A DNA stretch of 18,684 nucleotides from Promethearchaeota archaeon (GTDB taxonomy: Archaea > Asgardarchaeota > Lokiarchaeia > Sigynarchaeales > SOKP01): positions 1 through 18,684 of the forward strand of contig JAGXNR010000050.1 in NCBI GenBank assembly GCA_019894875.1, in the 5' to 3' direction. This document shows, in pieces, positions 1 through 6,833 of the stretch. Under the pieces are notes generated by a model. It saw only the letters and a list, made by a program, of their open reading frames with translations. It searched no databases and had not been told where the DNA came from. The translations under genes and the position numbers were made by a program. How positions within the stretch are numbered: the stretch's first letter is position 1; every line of letters starts with the position of its first letter.

Positions 1-1
1 C

Positions 2-430
2 GTTGTTATTGAAGGCAGAGATTTTATTACAGTTATTTGTCAAACAACAGAGGGGAAAATAATTCTTGTGGAGGCATACCCATATCCATGGCAAATGAAA
101 ACAATAACTGCGGTTGGGGGTATGATCGAAGATGACGAGAAATCTAAGGAAGCTGCAATAAGAGAAACAGAAGAAGAAACCGGTTATAAAGTGGAAAATA
201 TTACCTATTTAGGAAAAACAAAAATTTCCTTTCTTAATACTGTTAATAATTACCTTTATTTTGCTATTGTGAAAAGAATTAATTCGAAACCATTAGATCC
301 AAATGAAATTATTTCAGTAAATGAATTTTCCATTGAGGAAATACATAAATTAATTAAAAATGGTGACATTTTACATAGCTCAACTATGAACGCTTTTTTA
401 CTTGCTAAATTCTATAATTTGATTAAATAG
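2..430 (+). CDS. NUDIX hydrolase, 5' end cut by window edge
   Basis: The frame is open from base 2, so the gene begins outside the window and 142 residues are visible. A GTG at 68 is not needed as the start, because the codons before it read as protein that continues the family's N-terminal beta strands. The NUDIX box is complete: G-x5-E-x7-R-E-x-x-E-E-x-G, spanning bases 119-187, with the REtEEEtG core that binds the catalytic metal. NUDIX enzymes cleave nucleoside diphosphates linked to another group, such as ADP-ribose, NADH or oxidised nucleotides. A Pro-Trp pair upstream of the box is reminiscent of ADP-ribose pyrophosphatases, but the substrate cannot be set from the part seen. A hairpin lies about 100 bases after the stop. 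Confidence 0.9.
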   Translation, partial: VVIEGRDFITVICQTTEGKIILVEAYPYPWQMKTITAVGGMIEDDEKSKEAAIRETEEETGYKVENITYLGKTKISFLNTVNNYLYFAIVKRINSKPLDPNEIISVNEFSIEEIHKLIKNGDILHSSTMNAFLLAKFYNLIK

Positions 431-452
431 ACGTACACATTGTAAAACGAGT

Positions 453-554
453 ATGGTTTTAATCGATAATAAGGTTATATTCTGTCCTTTATGCGAATTA
501 ATGAGTAGGGAGAAAAATAAGGAAAAGGTGCAGATCCTTCAAGAGATTTCTTGA
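453..554 (+). pseudogene. Possible zinc-ribbon remnant or 33-residue peptide
   Basis: An ATG at 453 opens a 33-residue frame that ends at 552-554. It contains ILIDNK-like beta-hairpin residues followed by FCPLCE. In the same frame just upstream, His-Cys-Lys is readable before the ATG. The pattern Cys, about 12 residues, then Cys-x2-Cys resembles half or more of an archaeal zinc ribbon in which the first CxxC is damaged. It follows the NUDIX gene by 22 bases and ends inside a hairpin. It may be a decayed gene end, a real small peptide or chance. Confidence is low because it is short and lacks a visible ribosome binding site. Confidence 0.22.
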
Positions 555-556
555 AG
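537..556 (+). terminator. 8-bp hairpin after the NUDIX gene
   Basis: CTTCAAGA (537-544) and TCTTGAAG (549-556) form a perfect 8-base-pair stem around a GATT loop, followed by a short T run at 561-565. A second, weaker stem, CAAGAA (584-589) with TTCTTG (599-604), lies next to the end of the convergent membrane-protein gene. Lying between two convergent genes, these could end or protect transcripts from either side. Archaeal termination depends mainly on T tracts, so the assignment is tentative. Confidence 0.4.
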
Positions 557-604
557 AGTCAATTTTTGCTTTATAAAGCCTATCAAGAAAAGGAAATCTT
601 CTTG

Positions 605-1333
605 TTATTTTTCGCTTTTAGGTTTGTATTTAAAAAAGAAAACAATCATAAAATACATAATATATAGCGAAGCAAGCCCGATTATCAATCCTACGGGACC
701 TTCACCACTAAATAATCCAAGATACTGTTGTAAGAATATTCCTAAAATGACCATGATGAGCATCATTAATATCTTTCCGATAAACATCCAAACAAACGTC
801 TTTTTTACGTCGTATTTTACCATCCCTAATGGAACCATGAGTAAAGACTCAGGAAGTGGTGATACTCCGAAAATCAGGATCACTGCTGGAATTATTTTAG
901 GTTTTTTTAGAATAAGTTTAGCCCAACGATTCTGTAATTCTGGCTCATCTTGACTTATAACATATTCTGCGCCTCGTCCAATGTAATAGTCTAAAAGATC
1001 GCCAATCGTGTTTGAAATCGCAGAAAAAAAGACTAAACCAGTTATGAGAATTCCAGCTGTGTAGACATTATTAGCAACCCATGCTGCTGAGAATAAAGCA
1101 ACGGGAATCATATATGGGATGGGGATAGGAATTATGGCTCCTATAAAACAAAGGAGTGATACAATCCCAATTGCCATCCAATAATTAGCCGTTCCTAGAG
1201 TGCCCATATCAAACCAGTTACTGACATCGAGCAATGCTCCCACATCCTGGTAAATAAAGCATAAAATCGTTACTATGACAATAATTACAAAAAAAATAAT
1301 GAGAAAAAGATCAGATTTTTCAATTTTTTTCAT
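605..1333 (-). CDS. DedA/VTT-domain membrane protein
   Basis: This 242-residue integral membrane protein has a first hydrophobic helix at residues 9-28. It then shows the VTT (DedA/SNARE-associated) core: a Pro-rich re-entrant stretch around residues 66-80, a membrane segment around 92-112 ending in the G-D-x-x-x-Y-Y-I-G-R-G motif (111-121), the G-V-S-P-L-P-E re-entrant loop (156-162) and a final pair of helices. The GxSPLPE and GR motifs are hallmarks of the family. Bacterial DedA and eukaryotic VMP1/TMEM41B relatives act as lipid flippases or scramblases, so a role in moving lipids across the membrane is the best guess. The end is basic (KYKPKSEK). A TATA-like box near 1355-1366 lies about 25 bases before the ATG, and there is no clear Shine-Dalgarno, which suggests a nearly leaderless message. 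Confidence 0.82.
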   Translation of the reverse strand: MKKIEKSDLFLIIFFVIIVIVTILCFIYQDVGALLDVSNWFDMGTLGTANYWMAIGIVSLLCFIGAIIPIPIPYMIPVALFSAAWVANNVYTAGILITGLVFFSAISNTIGDLLDYYIGRGAEYVISQDEPELQNRWAKLILKKPKIIPAVILIFGVSPLPESLLMVPLGMVKYDVKKTFVWMFIGKILMMLIMVILGIFLQQYLGLFSGEGPVGLIIGLASLYIMYFMIVFFFKYKPKSEK

Positions 1334-1683
1334 GATTTTCAGCAGAAGTATTTTTTTTTATAATAAAATAATAGAATAAGAAGTATCGTGTTATTTATTC
1401 TTTTTTAAACTTATTATCTCTTGCGTTTAAATATGCTGGAGCCAACCTTCTCACGTCTGGATTCAATAATCTCGCAGCGTGGACTTGATCAACGTAATGC
1501 ACAATGATATGACATGTGGTACTAAATATCACGTATTTTTTATCGTTTGAATCTCATTAATTATATTTTCCTACTCCAATAGTTTCATGATCTCGATAAT
1601 TTCTCTCAAAATAATAATAATAAAGAAGCCCCAATTTGTTAAATATAAATATTCCGTTAAATTTTATCAAGTGATGATTTTAT
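1334..1683. other. Gene-poor stretch of 350 bases
   Basis: It holds the promoter of the DedA-like gene at its left end and a TATA-like tract at 1355-1366. A locally less AT-rich block at about 1415-1500 coincides with a short coding-like frame on the minus strand, listed separately. The remaining part, 1556-1683, is AT-rich with no ORF, tRNA-like or repeat structure that I could see. Its right end is presumably the promoter of the small membrane ORF at 1684. Confidence 0.6.
1395..1553 (-). pseudogene. C-terminal coding fragment, family unknown
   Basis: A minus-strand frame between stop codons at 1554-1556 and 1395-1397 encodes 52 residues with protein-like character: a CHIIVHYVDQVHAARLLNPD core, then VRRLAPAYL and a charged Lys-rich tail. 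The only possible start is GTG at 1530-1532, giving 45 residues; there is no ATG. The bases are visibly less AT-rich than their surroundings, as expected for conserved coding sequence. It may be the surviving 3' end of a decayed gene, or a small expressed protein. I do not recognise the family. It ends 61 bases upstream of the DedA-like gene, on the same strand. Confidence 0.3.
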
Positions 1684-1839
1684 ATGGTTGAGGAAAAAAA
1701 ATCTAAACTATTTTTTTTGGGAATATTCCCAAAGTGTCCCTTCTATAATCCTTTAACTCTATTGTTTATTTTTGCACTAATTAGTCTTGGCACTGTAGGG
1801 ATATATTTTTTAAATTTTTGGGCTGCTGTCGTGTATTAA
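1684..1839 (+). CDS. 51-residue small membrane protein (ORF A of an overlapping pair)
   Basis: The ATG at 1684 is the only start in this frame, since a TGA lies just upstream (1675-1677). The N-terminus is charged (MVEEKKSK), then comes an amphipathic FFLGIFPKCPFYNP stretch and one strong membrane helix at about residues 24-47. The ORF ends at TAA 1837-1839 and overlaps ORF B, which is in the -1 frame, by about 22 bases. The in-frame sequence T TTT TTA at 1806-1812 lies before its stop. It could be a separate small protein translated with ORF B, or the N-terminal part of one protein made by -1 frameshifting, or one gene broken by an indel. I do not recognise a family. Confidence 0.5.
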   Translation: MVEEKKSKLFFLGIFPKCPFYNPLTLLFIFALISLGTVGIYFLNFWAAVVY

Positions 1840-2210
1840 TATATGCTATTTTATGGTACTTCTTACTTATGCCCGTAGTGCATTGCCAATATTGTTATTA
1901 CAAAATTAAGGATACTACCGTAGATAATACGACAGGGAAGCCTATTGCGAAGCTGATGCCTAAAGAACAATGGAAAGAAACGTGCTTACAGAAGCATGTA
2001 GATTGCGGGAAAAAATGGGGGAACAATTTTTTCATAGTATGGTTTTTCCCTATTATTTTGATAATTATTTCGTTCTTTTTGAATTTTTCTATAGTTGCTT
2101 TAATATCTTTAATTGGCTTTATAGTTGTGCTGGCAGTGATGCTTATTCATGTGAAACTGAAAGTCTGTCCTACATGCGCTATCGTAGATGAATGCCATGC
2201 AGCTTTTTAA
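1818..2210 (+). CDS. Cysteine-rich small membrane protein (ORF B of an overlapping pair)
   Basis: The 130-residue frame can start at TTG 1818 or, after losing its first helix, at ATG 1869. The first hydrophobic stretch (residues 5-21) precedes the ATG and looks truly coding, so the ATG alone is unlikely to be the natural start. Then come a polar loop with His-Cys-x-x-Cys (residues 23-27) and further cysteines at about 56 and 62, two closely spaced membrane helices (about 71-113), and a C-terminal Cys-x-x-Cys-x5-Cys-His cluster (C117, C120, C126, H127). The paired cysteines suggest metal or Fe-S binding, or redox chemistry at the membrane surface. Read through by -1 frameshift from ORF A, the product would be about 175 residues with four helices. 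Family unknown. Confidence 0.5.
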   Translation: MGCCRVLIYAILWYFLLMPVVHCQYCYYKIKDTTVDNTTGKPIAKLMPKEQWKETCLQKHVDCGKKWGNNFFIVWFFPIILIIISFFLNFSIVALISLIGFIVVLAVMLIHVKLKVCPTCAIVDECHAAF

Positions 2211-2330
2211 AACTAAAATGGTGAAACATTTTAATGATTACTCGCACTTCTACAAAGAAGATTCGAAATATCAATGGGGTGGAAAAATTCAGCTGATCAC
2301 ACAAGATATATATAATCGGATTCAGAGAAG

Positions 2331-2600
2331 CTATCCTTTTTCAATGACAATACCAGTACCACCAGTAGGATAACTGAACTTTATTGCCCCAGCATCACAT
2401 ACCTGAAAACAAGCACCACATTCTAGGCATTTCAATTGATAATCATCCATAATATAGATCCTTCCTTCTTTTTTTCTCCATAAATTCATGACACATATTA
2501 CCAAACAACGTTCACAATTATTACATTTTGTTGTATTGATTGAAATAAAGTCTCCCGTTCCAGGGATTCTTTTACTTAAACCTTCAAGCTCAATTTTCAT
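2331..2600 (-). CDS. FixX-like ferredoxin, two [4Fe-4S] motifs
   Basis: This 89-residue protein has two complete C-x2-C-x2-C-x3-C motifs: CNNCERCLVIC (residues 26-36) and CLECGACFQVC (58-68). Each fits a [4Fe-4S] cluster. The ending, a Tyr-Pro-x-Gly-Gly-x-Gly-Ile stretch just after the second motif, closely recalls bacterial FixX (CLECGTC ... YPRGTFGV, from memory), which also pairs with a FixC flavoprotein. Its ATG overlaps the TGA of the upstream flavoprotein gene as ATGA, so the two are translationally coupled, and a strong Shine-Dalgarno lies inside the end of that gene. It probably passes electrons to or from the flavoprotein, in the cytoplasm or at the inner membrane face. Bacterial FixX usually keeps only part of the first motif; here both are intact. 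Confidence 0.88.
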   Translation of the reverse strand: MKIELEGLSKRIPGTGDFISINTTKCNNCERCLVICVMNLWRKKEGRIYIMDDYQLKCLECGACFQVCDAGAIKFSYPTGGTGIVIEKG

Positions 2601-4006
2601 TTCTCTTGACCTCCTCTTCTTTTCTTTTTTTGAGGAAGCATATCTAAAAGTTTGGGTAGTATCTTCATAACTTTCCTTGGATCCATTATTTTTTCTAAAT
2701 CATCTTCAAAGACCTTAGCAACAAGAGGAAACACATTTTTCATAATAAAGGGTGTTGCCTTTGGCATGTAGGATTTTACATGACTTACTATTTGTCTAAC
2801 CCGTTTAGCGTGGGGTTGAGACCAATCAAATATTCCCCCAAGAATTTCCATAATCATCGGTACAAACCAAGACATTGTTTCCTTAGGTTTAAACGGTAAT
2901 TCTTTCCAAATGTTCCATAACTCACTTCCCGCTTCAAATTCTTCTCCTATACTCGATTTCTTCCATCCTTCATCAAATTTATTTAGCATTTGCTTCGAAA
3001 AATCTCCACATGAAAAAGCTTCAGCCGCTACTTCTGCTGCGATTTTACCCGTCACCATAGCGGGATATATGCCTTCTGCTTCGAGAGGGCATGGAAACCC
3101 TCCTGCATCACCAATCAATATAATTCCATCAGTATGAGTATTGTAAGGATAATCTAACCAAGGAAGTAAATGTGCTTGAACTTCACGTGGCTTGGCTTCA
3201 AGTATTTTCAACAATCTTTGGTAATATTTTAAATTAACAACCCTATTCAAGTAGTATAATGGGTTTTTATCCCACCACGTCATCCAATTGCCTAAACCTT
3301 GGTGAAAACCATCATTAAAAAAAACCTGATAAGACGCCGGAAAGTTTGATCCCCACCATACAGCAAGAGTTTCATCACCCATAATATCATCGATTTTTTC
3401 TGGAGGAGCTTGAAAATCATATTGAAGAGTAAGTGTTACTTGATTTTGAGACCATTTAGATCTTAAACCTGATTTCTGTGCAACAGTTGAGACGGCACCA
3501 TCTGCGCCAATAACTATAGGAGCTTTATATTTTTCACCTTTATCATCAATAACACCTGCTATCTTTCCATCCTCTTTTATCAAATCTACAATTAACGTAG
3601 ATGTTTTTAATTCTGCTCCAGCATCAGTAGCAAACTCAGCAATCCATGGGTCAAACTCACTACGATATAAATTCATAGTAATCCAACTTTTTGCGGGTTC
3701 ATATGAGACAGATTCTGTCGGACGGGCCATAATATAACCTGCTACGATATCTTCCTTGTTTACAAAATAATTTCGGGAAGCTGTTCCTGCCCTCATGGAA
3801 GGACATTTCTCTGGAGTTAAATTTTTCATCAATTCAGGAAAGTCCCTAAACATTCGTGGCCCTAATCCACAACCCGAAGAATTTTTTTCACCTGGCTTAC
3901 GACCACGCTCAAAAAAGATCACATTTAGACCTTTTTCTGCCGCGGTTTTGGCAGCAACAGAACCTCCAGGCCCCGCACCGACTATTATTATATCATATTT
4001 ATTCAT
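2597..4006 (-). CDS. FixC-like FAD oxidoreductase (ETF-quinone oxidoreductase / geranylgeranyl reductase superfamily)
   Basis: The 469-residue flavoprotein has the N-terminal ADP-binding fold with G10-x-G-x-x-G15 and the glutamate of FFERG (E33), the GADGAVS motif (168-173) and the second FAD motif IILIGDAGG (295-303) followed by the EGIYPAM loop. The ERG-x-x-x-G-x-K-N segment (33-42) is like FixC rather than classic archaeal lipid reductases, and the ferredoxin partner supports this. FixC/ETF-QO proteins pass electrons between a flavoprotein carrier and quinone. A ferredoxin-linked geranylgeranyl reductase that saturates membrane lipids is the main alternative. The C-terminal ~90 residues are basic and amphipathic and may touch the membrane. 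No fixA/fixB genes are nearby. A CTATAAA box at 4030-4036 sits about 27 bases before the ATG, so the message is probably near-leaderless. Confidence 0.85.
   Translation of the reverse strand: MNKYDIIIVGAGPGGSVAAKTAAEKGLNVIFFERGRKPGEKNSSGCGLGPRMFRDFPELMKNLTPEKCPSMRAGTASRNYFVNKEDIVAGYIMARPTESVSYEPAKSWITMNLYRSEFDPWIAEFATDAGAELKTSTLIVDLIKEDGKIAGVIDDKGEKYKAPIVIGADGAVSTVAQKSGLRSKWSQNQVTLTLQYDFQAPPEKIDDIMGDETLAVWWGSNFPASYQVFFNDGFHQGLGNWMTWWDKNPLYYLNRVVNLKYYQRLLKILEAKPREVQAHLLPWLDYPYNTHTDGIILIGDAGGFPCPLEAEGIYPAMVTGKIAAEVAAEAFSCGDFSKQMLNKFDEGWKKSSIGEEFEAGSELWNIWKELPFKPKETMSWFVPMIMEILGGIFDWSQPHAKRVRQIVSHVKSYMPKATPFIMKNVFPLVAKVFEDDLEKIMDPRKVMKILPKLLDMLPQKKKRRGGQEK
2609..2616 (-). promoter_or_regulatory. 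Shine-Dalgarno of the ferredoxin gene
   Basis: Read on the minus strand this is GAGGAGGT, close to the archaeal consensus GGAGGTGA, and it lies 8 bases before the ferredoxin ATG (2600-2598). It sits inside the coding sequence of the flavoprotein and, with the ATGA stop/start overlap, explains coupled translation. Confidence 0.75.
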
Positions 4007-4267
4007 AGGAATATCATTTTTTTAAATTTCTTTATAGAAAATATAATTGATTATTAGTGCATTTCAATTATATAAAATTTAGGTTTTTAAAGTTTACACA
4101 TGAACTACACAATTTTAATGATCTATACTTAAAGAGATTATAAATTATGTGAGTAGGAATGTTTCAAATCACATTTCTATTAATCAATTATAAGTAGGAA
4201 GTTAAGTTTTTATTAGTATCATTTTATTTATAATTTTAAAGTGGAAAAATTGGAAGAGCAGAAGAAA
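4007..4267. promoter_or_regulatory. Divergent promoter region, FixC-like gene and ThDP enzyme
   Basis: The two flanking genes are transcribed away from each other. On the minus side CTATAAA (4030-4036) fits a TATA box for the flavoprotein. On the plus side TTTATAAT (4227-4234) fits a TATA box for the ThDP enzyme. An 8-base direct repeat AGTAGGAA occurs at 4152-4159 and 4193-4200, upstream of the plus-strand box; it could be a regulator site or chance. No other structure was seen. Confidence 0.5.
4227..4234 (+). promoter_or_regulatory. TATA box of the ThDP enzyme gene
   Basis: TTTATAAT lies 41 bases before ATG 4268 but only 14 bases before the alternative GTG 4241. The identical octamer lies 36 bases before the ATG of the gene at 11574. 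With archaeal initiation about 25 bases past the box, the ATG is favoured and the 5' leader would be very short. Confidence 0.5.
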
Positions 4268-5911
4268 ATGATTAGGGGAGGGGATGTATTAATAAAATGC
4301 CTCCTCGAGGAATCAGTAACAAAGATATTTGGGATAATCGGTGGGCAACTCCTAACGGTATATGATGCTGTTTATAGGTGGGGTCGTGAGAAAGGGATAG
4401 ATACTGTTATGTTTCGACATGAGCAGGCCGCAGCACATGCGGCTGATGCATGGGCAAGAGTAACTAATACACCTGGAGTGTGTATGGGAACGGTAGGCCC
4501 TGGCGCGACACATCTAGTACCAGGTGTAGGTGCTGCATGGGGTGATAATATTCCTATGATTGCAATAGTAGCACAAGTAAAAACTCAAGAGGCTGACAAA
4601 TTCGCATTGCAAGGGGGAATAGATCAAATCACAATGTTTAAACCAATAACTAAATACCAAAAAAGTGTCCGCAAGGTAGAAAATATTCCCGATGCGGTTC
4701 ATAAGGCTTTCCGAGAGGCTACAGGAGGACGTCCTAACCCCGTTTTATTAGAATTTTATGAAGATGCTTTAATTGAAGAGATTGAAGAAGATAAAGTAAA
4801 AATTCTTACCAAAAATCAATATCGAGCGGTTGGAAAGCCTGCAGTAGATGCTCAATTAATTAAGGAATCTCTGGATATGTTATTAAATGCGAAAAATCCA
4901 TTGATTATCTCTGGTGGGGGTGTTTCTCGTGCGGGAGCCTGGAATGAGTTACAGGAATTTGCGGAATACCTACAAATTCCCGTGATAACTACTGTTATGG
5001 GTATTGGTACTATATCAAATCAATCAAAATGTCATTTAGGCACTACAATGAGAATGTTTATGTCAATGGCACGTGATGCTGATGTTATCTTAAATCTTGG
5101 ATGTAAATTCTCGTTTATAATGGGACATGGTGCTGAACCGATATGGAACGACTCCCAAAAAATGATACAAGTTGATATTGATCCTGGTATGATCGGGAGA
5201 GAGAAACCGGTTACCATAGGAATAGTGGGTGACTGTAAATCATTTTTAACTCAAATACTTGATGAGGTAAAGGATAAGCAAAGAGTTGAGAAAAGGGAAT
5301 GGTTAGAGAACCTTCTAATAACTAAAAAGCAAATGTTGGTGGCATTGAAAAACATGGCTTCAAGTGATAATATACCTATCGATCCATTCAGGATGGTAAA
5401 AGAAGTATTAGAGTTTATTGATGACGATGCAATATTAGTAATCGATGGTGGAAACATAGTCTATAGCACTCATGCTCTACTGCATTTATACAAGGAAAGA
5501 AAACCTTTATCAACGGTTCATTCAATTTGTATGGGACACTTAGGAACTTCAATACCGTATGGTATCGGTGCTAAACTGGCAAAACCAGAAAAGCAAGTAG
5601 TTTCAATATCGGGGGATGGTTTTTTCGGTATCAACATTCAAGAATTAGAGACAGCAGTACGTTTGGGCTTAAAAGATTTGATTTATGTGGTAGCAAATAA
5701 TAGTGCATATGGGATGATCAAAACAGCACAGCAATCTGTGTTTAAAAATCGTACTATAGATGTAGATCTCCCTGAATTTGATTATGGTAGATGTGCTGAG
5801 ATTTTTGGATGTTATGGTGAATCAGTGTCTGATCCCAATGAAATTAAAAATGCTCTTCAGCGTGCTAAAAATTCTGGCAAACCGGCAGTCATTGATGTAA
5901 AAATTAGATGA
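4268..5911 (+). CDS. ThDP-dependent lyase/synthase (acetolactate synthase / benzaldehyde lyase superfamily)
   Basis: The 547-residue enzyme has the three-domain ThDP layout. The Pyr domain carries the catalytic glutamate in RHEQAAAHAA (E52) and a GPGATH loop. A Rossmann-like middle domain begins near the SGGG motif. The PP domain carries GDG (449-451) ... NN (477-478), which binds Mg-diphosphate. The segment LQGGIDQITMFKPITK, with Q115, is much like the AGIDQ region of benzaldehyde lyase as I remember it. In acetolactate synthase this place is FQE. So it may cleave or form 2-hydroxyketones or decarboxylate a 2-oxoacid, rather than make acetolactate. No small regulatory subunit gene is near. 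I chose ATG 4268 because the TTTATAAT box at 4227-4234 leaves too little room for GTG 4241, which would add nine residues. Confidence 0.88.
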   Translation: MIRGGDVLIKCLLEESVTKIFGIIGGQLLTVYDAVYRWGREKGIDTVMFRHEQAAAHAADAWARVTNTPGVCMGTVGPGATHLVPGVGAAWGDNIPMIAIVAQVKTQEADKFALQGGIDQITMFKPITKYQKSVRKVENIPDAVHKAFREATGGRPNPVLLEFYEDALIEEIEEDKVKILTKNQYRAVGKPAVDAQLIKESLDMLLNAKNPLIISGGGVSRAGAWNELQEFAEYLQIPVITTVMGIGTISNQSKCHLGTTMRMFMSMARDADVILNLGCKFSFIMGHGAEPIWNDSQKMIQVDIDPGMIGREKPVTIGIVGDCKSFLTQILDEVKDKQRVEKREWLENLLITKKQMLVALKNMASSDNIPIDPFRMVKEVLEFIDDDAILVIDGGNIVYSTHALLHLYKERKPLSTVHSICMGHLGTSIPYGIGAKLAKPEKQVVSISGDGFFGINIQELETAVRLGLKDLIYVVANNSAYGMIKTAQQSVFKNRTIDVDLPEFDYGRCAEIFGCYGESVSDPNEIKNALQRAKNSGKPAVIDVKIR

Positions 5912-5952
5912 TACTAGTCTATAAATTAAATATTTTGCCCATTACTTTCAAG

Positions 5953-6693
5953 CTAAATCTTCTTCCCAACAACCCCGACATACAACGTTGTTTCATTTCT
6001 CCCATCAATACCTAACATTTCATTTATTTCATCATCGTAAATCGCCCCAATAGTACATGCTCCCAAATCTAATGCTTCAGCAATTAAATAAAAATTCTGA
6101 CCAATATGTCCCGCGTCTAAATAAATATATCTATAGCATCTTTGGAGATACTTCCATTTAGATCGCTCTATATTCGCGGTCCATACAAAACTGACTGCTG
6201 AGTTATACGCGATTTTTTGATCTAAACACCCTTTGGAGATTTCATTACGAAAATCCCCTTCCTTTAGTAATTCAAGACTATGGTCTGGTACATTATAATG
6301 ATATATTCCCTGATCTATATCTTCAACTTTATTGATTATTGGGTATACTTCAATTGGATATAATCCTCCTGCGGAAGGTACCGTCCTAAATGCGAATTGG
6401 GGAAAGATCCGAGTTAAACCCGACATACCAAATAATAATAGGCTAAGTTGTGACTTAGAAATAGGCACATCCTTGAATTTTCGAGTAGATTTTCTATTAA
6501 GAACCACTTTCCAAAACGATAAATCTTTATCAAATTCAGGATTTACTAGTTTAATTGTTTTTATTGCTTTGGGGTAGGTTTTATAAGTCTCAGGTTTATT
6601 ATTCCAATCCAATCGATGTTGTGGCAAATTTTCTCTATTATATTTGGATTTTTGTTGAAATAGATCTCCATAATTATCCACTTGATTATTCAT
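5953..6693 (-). CDS. SagB-type nitroreductase-fold oxidoreductase
   Basis: This 246-residue protein belongs to the FMN-dependent nitroreductase fold in its SagB/ThcOx branch. It shows the R-K-S-T-R-K-F motif near residue 70, the RTVPSAGGLYPIEVY stretch (about 103-117), and the C-terminal LDAGHIGQNFYLIAEALDLG helix followed by an acidic segment and VGVVGKK. SagB enzymes oxidise thiazolines or oxazolines made by a YcaO cyclase in peptide natural products. No YcaO, SagC-like gene or precursor peptide is in the window, so this is a stand-alone member with unknown substrate. It lies 140 bases downstream of the acyl-CoA ligase gene. An A/T-rich TATA-like box near 6716-6726 suggests its own promoter. 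It converges with the ThDP gene, with 41 bases between the stops. Confidence 0.85.
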   Translation of the reverse strand: MNNQVDNYGDLFQQKSKYNRENLPQHRLDWNNKPETYKTYPKAIKTIKLVNPEFDKDLSFWKVVLNRKSTRKFKDVPISKSQLSLLLFGMSGLTRIFPQFAFRTVPSAGGLYPIEVYPIINKVEDIDQGIYHYNVPDHSLELLKEGDFRNEISKGCLDQKIAYNSAVSFVWTANIERSKWKYLQRCYRYIYLDAGHIGQNFYLIAEALDLGACTIGAIYDDEINEMLGIDGRNETTLYVGVVGKKI

Positions 6694-6833
6694 ATTGAAA
6701 TTAGATGCTAATACACATAAAAATATTCATGTAATAATTTAAAAATCTTAATATGTAAAGGTGTAGACTAAATTTGCATAAAGAAAAGAGATAAGAAAAA
6801 TTAAGATAAAAAGAAGAAGATATAAATATAAGA

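Noticed and set aside
624..953. 109-codon plus-strand frame inside the DedA-like gene
   Set aside because: Exactly antisense to a clear membrane protein, with low-complexity content and no promoter.
2188..2373. 61-codon plus-strand frame between the Cys-rich ORF and the ferredoxin gene
   Set aside because: Its end is antisense to the conserved ferredoxin tail and its start lies inside the preceding ORF. The unique part (2211-2330) shows no recognisable protein pattern.
3795..4025. Plus-strand frame in the 5' end of the FixC-like gene
   Set aside because: Antisense shadow of the FAD-binding region.
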